This document shows, one piece after another, positions 62,014 to 64,000 of a stretch of 64,000 nucleotides of DNA. Every line of letters starts with the position of its first letter. Position 1 is the stretch's first letter. The stretch is taken from contig NZ_CAMGZA010000003.1 in assembly GCF_946151065.1 (NCBI RefSeq), positions 186,001 through 250,000 of the forward strand, in the 5' to 3' direction. The stretch comes from Microbacterium sp. Marseille-Q6965. Its GTDB lineage: Bacteria; Actinomycetota; Actinomycetes; Actinomycetales; Microbacteriaceae. The position numbers were made by a program, and so were the translations under genes. The notes under the pieces were generated by a model that worked only from the letters and a program-made list of their open reading frames with translations, was not told the DNA's origin and made no database searches.

Positions 62014-62871
62014 ATGACGGGAGGCGCGGTGGCGATCGACAGGAGCGGCCTGGGAGAGTTCCTCCGCCGGCGACGCGGCGTGCTGCAGCCGGAGGACGTG
62101 GGTCTTCCGCGCGGGCAGCGCCGCCGAACCGAGGGTCTGCGCCGGGAGGAGGTGGCGGCGCTGTGCCACATGTCCTCCGACTACTACGCGCGGCTCGAGC
62201 GTGGTGACGGGCCGCTTCCGTCCGAGCAGATGCTCGCCTCGATCGCGCAGGGGCTGCACCTGACGGTCGACGAGCGCGATCACCTGTTCCGTCTCGCCGG
62301 CCACCCGCCGCCGGCGCGCGGTGCCGAGAGCGAGCACGTCTCACCCGGCCTGCTGCGCGTGCTGGATCGCCTGCACGACACGCCCGCCGAGATCGTGACC
62401 GAGCTCGGCGAGACGCTCCGCCAGACGCCGCTCGGCGTCGCCCTCACGGGCGACCTCACGGCGCTCGCCGGGCCGGAGCGCAGCATCGGTTTCCGCTGGT
62501 TCTCCGATCCCCGCGTCCGCAGCCTGTACCCCGAGGAGGACCACGGCTTCCTCTCGCGGCTGTGGGCCTCGGGCCTTCGCGAGGTCGTCTCGCGGCGTGG
62601 CCCACGCTCGCGAGCGGCGCGCATGGCCGAGCTGCTGCTCGAGCGCAGCGCCGAGTTCCGTGAGGTGTGGGCGCGGCATGAGGTGGGCCTGCGGCCGGCC
62701 GAGACGAAGCGATTCGTCCATCCCGAGGTCGGGCTGCTCGAGCTGTCGTGCCAGAACCTCGTCGATCCGTCGCAGTCGCACTCGCTGCTCGTCTACACCG
62801 CGGTGCCCGGCAGTGAGAGCCACGCGAAGCTCGCGCTGCTGTCGGCGCTCGCGCCGCGTGCCGCCTCCTGA
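62014..62871 (+). CDS. XRE-family regulator with MmyB-like domain
   Basis: 285 aa. HTH in residues 10-70 (RRTEGLRREEVAALCHMSSD, YYARLERGDGPLPSEQMLAS), then an MmyB-like ligand domain (LGVALTGDLTALAGPERSIG; LELSCQNLVDPSQSHSLLVY). Such proteins usually regulate a divergent SDR gene, exactly the arrangement here. ATG 62014 was preferred as it follows GAGGATCGG and gives the usual N-terminus. Confidence 0.88.
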   Translation: MTGGAVAIDRSGLGEFLRRRRGVLQPEDVGLPRGQRRRTEGLRREEVAALCHMSSDYYARLERGDGPLPSEQMLASIAQGLHLTVDERDHLFRLAGHPPPARGAESEHVSPGLLRVLDRLHDTPAEIVTELGETLRQTPLGVALTGDLTALAGPERSIGFRWFSDPRVRSLYPEEDHGFLSRLWASGLREVVSRRGPRSRAARMAELLLERSAEFREVWARHEVGLRPAETKRFVHPEVGLLELSCQNLVDPSQSHSLLVYTAVPGSESHAKLALLSALAPRAAS

Positions 62872-62948
62872 CGGGGTCGCGTCGCACGCGGAGGAGGGGC
62901 GGCACCTGCGGGGTGCCGCCCCTCCTCATCGGGCCTGCGCGATGCGGC

Positions 62949-63368
62949 TCACGCCGCGATCGCCGGGGCGTCGCTGCCGCGCTGGATCTCGATCTTGCGG
63001 GGCTTGGCCTTCTCGCTGATCGGGATGAGCACGCTGAGCACACCGTTCTCGTAGCGGGCCGAGATCGCCTCGGTGTCGATGCCCTGACCGAGGTTCAACT
63101 GGCGCAGGAAGCTGCCGGAGGCGCGCTCGCGCGTGATCCACGAGACGCCCTCGTTGCTGCGCACCGTGCGCTCGGCGCGGATGGTGAGGACCTGGCCGTC
63201 GACATCGATGTCCACGCTGCCGGGATCGATCCCCGGCAGGTCGGCGCTGAGAACGTAATGGTCGCCGTCGCGGTACAGGTCCATCGGCATCAGCCGCGGA
63301 CCCTGCCGGTCGAGCATCTGCTGGGCGACGCGGTCCAGCTCGCGGAACGGATCGAAGAACATCGCCAT
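62949..63368 (-). CDS. Hsp20 family small heat-shock protein
   Basis: ATP-independent chaperone of 139 aa. N-terminal MAMFFDPFRELDRVAQQML, central alpha-crystallin domain (residues 30-125) with GVLSVLIPISEKAKPRKIEI, including the IPI variant of the C-terminal I-X-I oligomerisation motif. ATG 63368 follows AGAAGGAGGA. Upstream are a perfect CIRCE and a HAIR-like element, indicating heat-shock control by HrcA and perhaps HspR. Confidence 0.94.
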   Translation of the reverse strand: MAMFFDPFRELDRVAQQMLDRQGPRLMPMDLYRDGDHYVLSADLPGIDPGSVDIDVDGQVLTIRAERTVRSNEGVSWITRERASGSFLRQLNLGQGIDTEAISARYENGVLSVLIPISEKAKPRKIEIQRGSDAPAIAA

Positions 63369-63410
63369 CGTGATCGTCCTCCTTCTGTCTGGCGCTGTTC
63401 ACCTCACAGA

Positions 63411-63431
63411 ATCGAGTCGGATCGACTCATT
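63411..63431. promoter_or_regulatory. HAIR-like element (possible HspR site)
   Basis: ATCGAGT-N7-ACTCATT. The HspR consensus is CTTGAGT-N7-ACTCAAG; the cores GAGT and ACTC and the 7-base spacing match, and 10 of 14 arm bases agree. It lies between the CIRCE and the hsp20 start. Confidence 0.45.
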
Positions 63432-63438
63432 TCGATTA

Positions 63439-63465
63439 TTAGCACTCTCGGGGTGAGAGTGCTAA
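63439..63465. promoter_or_regulatory. CIRCE element (HrcA operator)
   Basis: TTAGCACTC-N9-GAGTGCTAA, a perfect match to the CIRCE consensus including the 9-base spacer, 71 bp upstream of the hsp20 ATG. HrcA repression is therefore strongly predicted. Confidence 0.95.
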
Positions 63466-63493
63466 CTTCTCAGCGACTTCGAAGCTGCATCGC

Positions 63494-64000
63494 TCAGGGC
63501 AGCAGGAACCTCAGCACGTTCGCCGCGATCCACGTGACCGCGAGGATCACGGCCGCCACGCTGGCCCAGGTCCAACCCTTCCTGAGCCGCCGACCCTGCG
63601 CCGCCACGCCCGGTGCCGGCGCCGGCGGCGGCGGTGCGTGAGCGGCGTCCTCGCGGAACGGCAGCGCGCCGGGAGTCGCCGGCAGGGCCGACGGCGCGAC
63701 CTCGCGTGCCAGCCGCTCGTCGCGCCAGCGACCCCACTGCGCGAGCTTGTCCATGAGCGCCGCCACCACCGAGAACAGCCAGGCCCACGTCGCCGGGTCG
63801 AGGGTCGACGCGCCGCGGCGCATGTACAGGAACAGCCAGTCATCCACGATCTCGACGTCGAGCTGCCCGGCGTGGTCGATGAACCGGGCCATGATGTCGG
63901 GCGTGAACAGGTACAGCGCGTCGCGCTCATAGCCCTGCGGGCAGTACAGCGCGAAGTGCCGATCGAAGTCGCCCTCCAGGCTCAGGCGCTGATCCCTGTC
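63494..64000 (-). CDS. Uncharacterised C-terminally membrane-anchored protein (N-terminus outside window)
   Basis: The frame reads from the window end without a stop to 63494; the internal ATG at 63892 is not a likely start because upstream codons continue the protein (EGDFDRHFALYCPQGYERDA, LYLFTPDI). The visible 168 residues comprise a globular part (DVEIVDDWLFLYMRRG), a Pro/Ala-rich linker near the end and one C-terminal helix (WASVAAVILAVTWIAANVLRFLL). The pattern recalls actinobacterial proteins of unknown function. It lies upstream of hsp20 on the same strand. Confidence 0.7.
   Translation of the reverse strand, partial: DRDQRLSLEGDFDRHFALYCPQGYERDALYLFTPDIMARFIDHAGQLDVEIVDDWLFLYMRRGASTLDPATWAWLFSVVAALMDKLAQWGRWRDERLAREVAPSALPATPGALPFREDAAHAPPPPAPAPGVAAQGRRLRKGWTWASVAAVILAVTWIAANVLRFLLP

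Noticed and set aside
63494..63892. 133-aa protein starting at ATG 63892
   Set aside because: The same frame continues without a stop to the window end with protein-like composition, so the ATG is internal.

Overview
The window is a high-GC actinobacterial chromosome segment. Gene content and style (dense operons with 4-bp ATGA or GTGA overlaps, many GTG starts, TANNNT -10 boxes, several apparently leaderless genes, LacI-controlled sugar ABC importers) suggest Microbacteriaceae, probably Microbacterium or a close relative. This is inferred from composition and gene families, not from a phylogenetic marker. No tRNA, rRNA, CRISPR array or insertion sequence was recognised, and no gene-free stretch exceeds 300 bases.

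Layout. 0-1.3 kb: a YtrA-type GntR regulator and an ABC ATPase cut by the window edge. 1.3-9.3 kb: a LacI-controlled Fe3+/polyamine-type ABC importer flanked by two paralogous fumarase/aspartase-superfamily lyases; the upstream copy has a one-base frameshift. 9.3-13 kb: nitronate monooxygenase-like enzyme, RimK-like ATP-grasp protein, glutamate dehydrogenase. 13-24 kb: galactoside use, with GH42 beta-galactosidase, a sugar ABC importer, LacI regulator, GH36 alpha-galactosidase, galK and galT. 24-32 kb: an acid-sugar operon (tripartite tricarboxylate transporter, KDG-type kinase, IclR regulator, KDPG-type aldolase, aldo/keto reductase, UPF0303 protein). 32-35.6 kb: purL, a 53-aa membrane protein and a ketopantoate reductase-like gene.

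35.6-49 kb holds a complete mycofactocin locus. mftG and mftR run leftward. mftA (40 aa, ending Gly-Val-Tyr), mftB, mftC, four mycofactocin-type short-chain dehydrogenases, a MoxR-type AAA ATPase with a VWA protein, mftD, mftE and mftF run rightward. The same operator-like sequence lies before mftA and before the last SDR gene (19 of 21 bases identical), and GC-rich hairpins precede most of the separately spaced genes. No methanol/NDMA oxidoreductase gene is present, so the four SDRs are the likeliest local users of the cofactor.

49-51.7 kb: epoxide hydrolase-like enzyme, VOC protein, LysR regulator. 51.8-60.9 kb: an oxidative hexuronate pathway: ABC importer, uronate dehydrogenase, beta-propeller lactonase-like protein, enolase-superfamily enzyme, KdgD-type dehydratase/decarboxylase and alpha-ketoglutarate semialdehyde dehydrogenase, together predicted to convert uronate to alpha-ketoglutarate. 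The first two transcription units and the kdgD unit carry related upstream motifs. 61-64 kb: SDR, XRE/MmyB-type regulator, Hsp20 with a perfect CIRCE element plus a HAIR-like element, and an edge-truncated membrane protein.

The segment is therefore a catabolic island: four substrate-specific uptake and degradation modules, each with its own regulator, around a cofactor-biosynthesis locus. The least explained elements are the AAA/VWA pair inside the mycofactocin locus, the repeated leader hairpins there, and the transporter-lyase module with its decaying duplicate.
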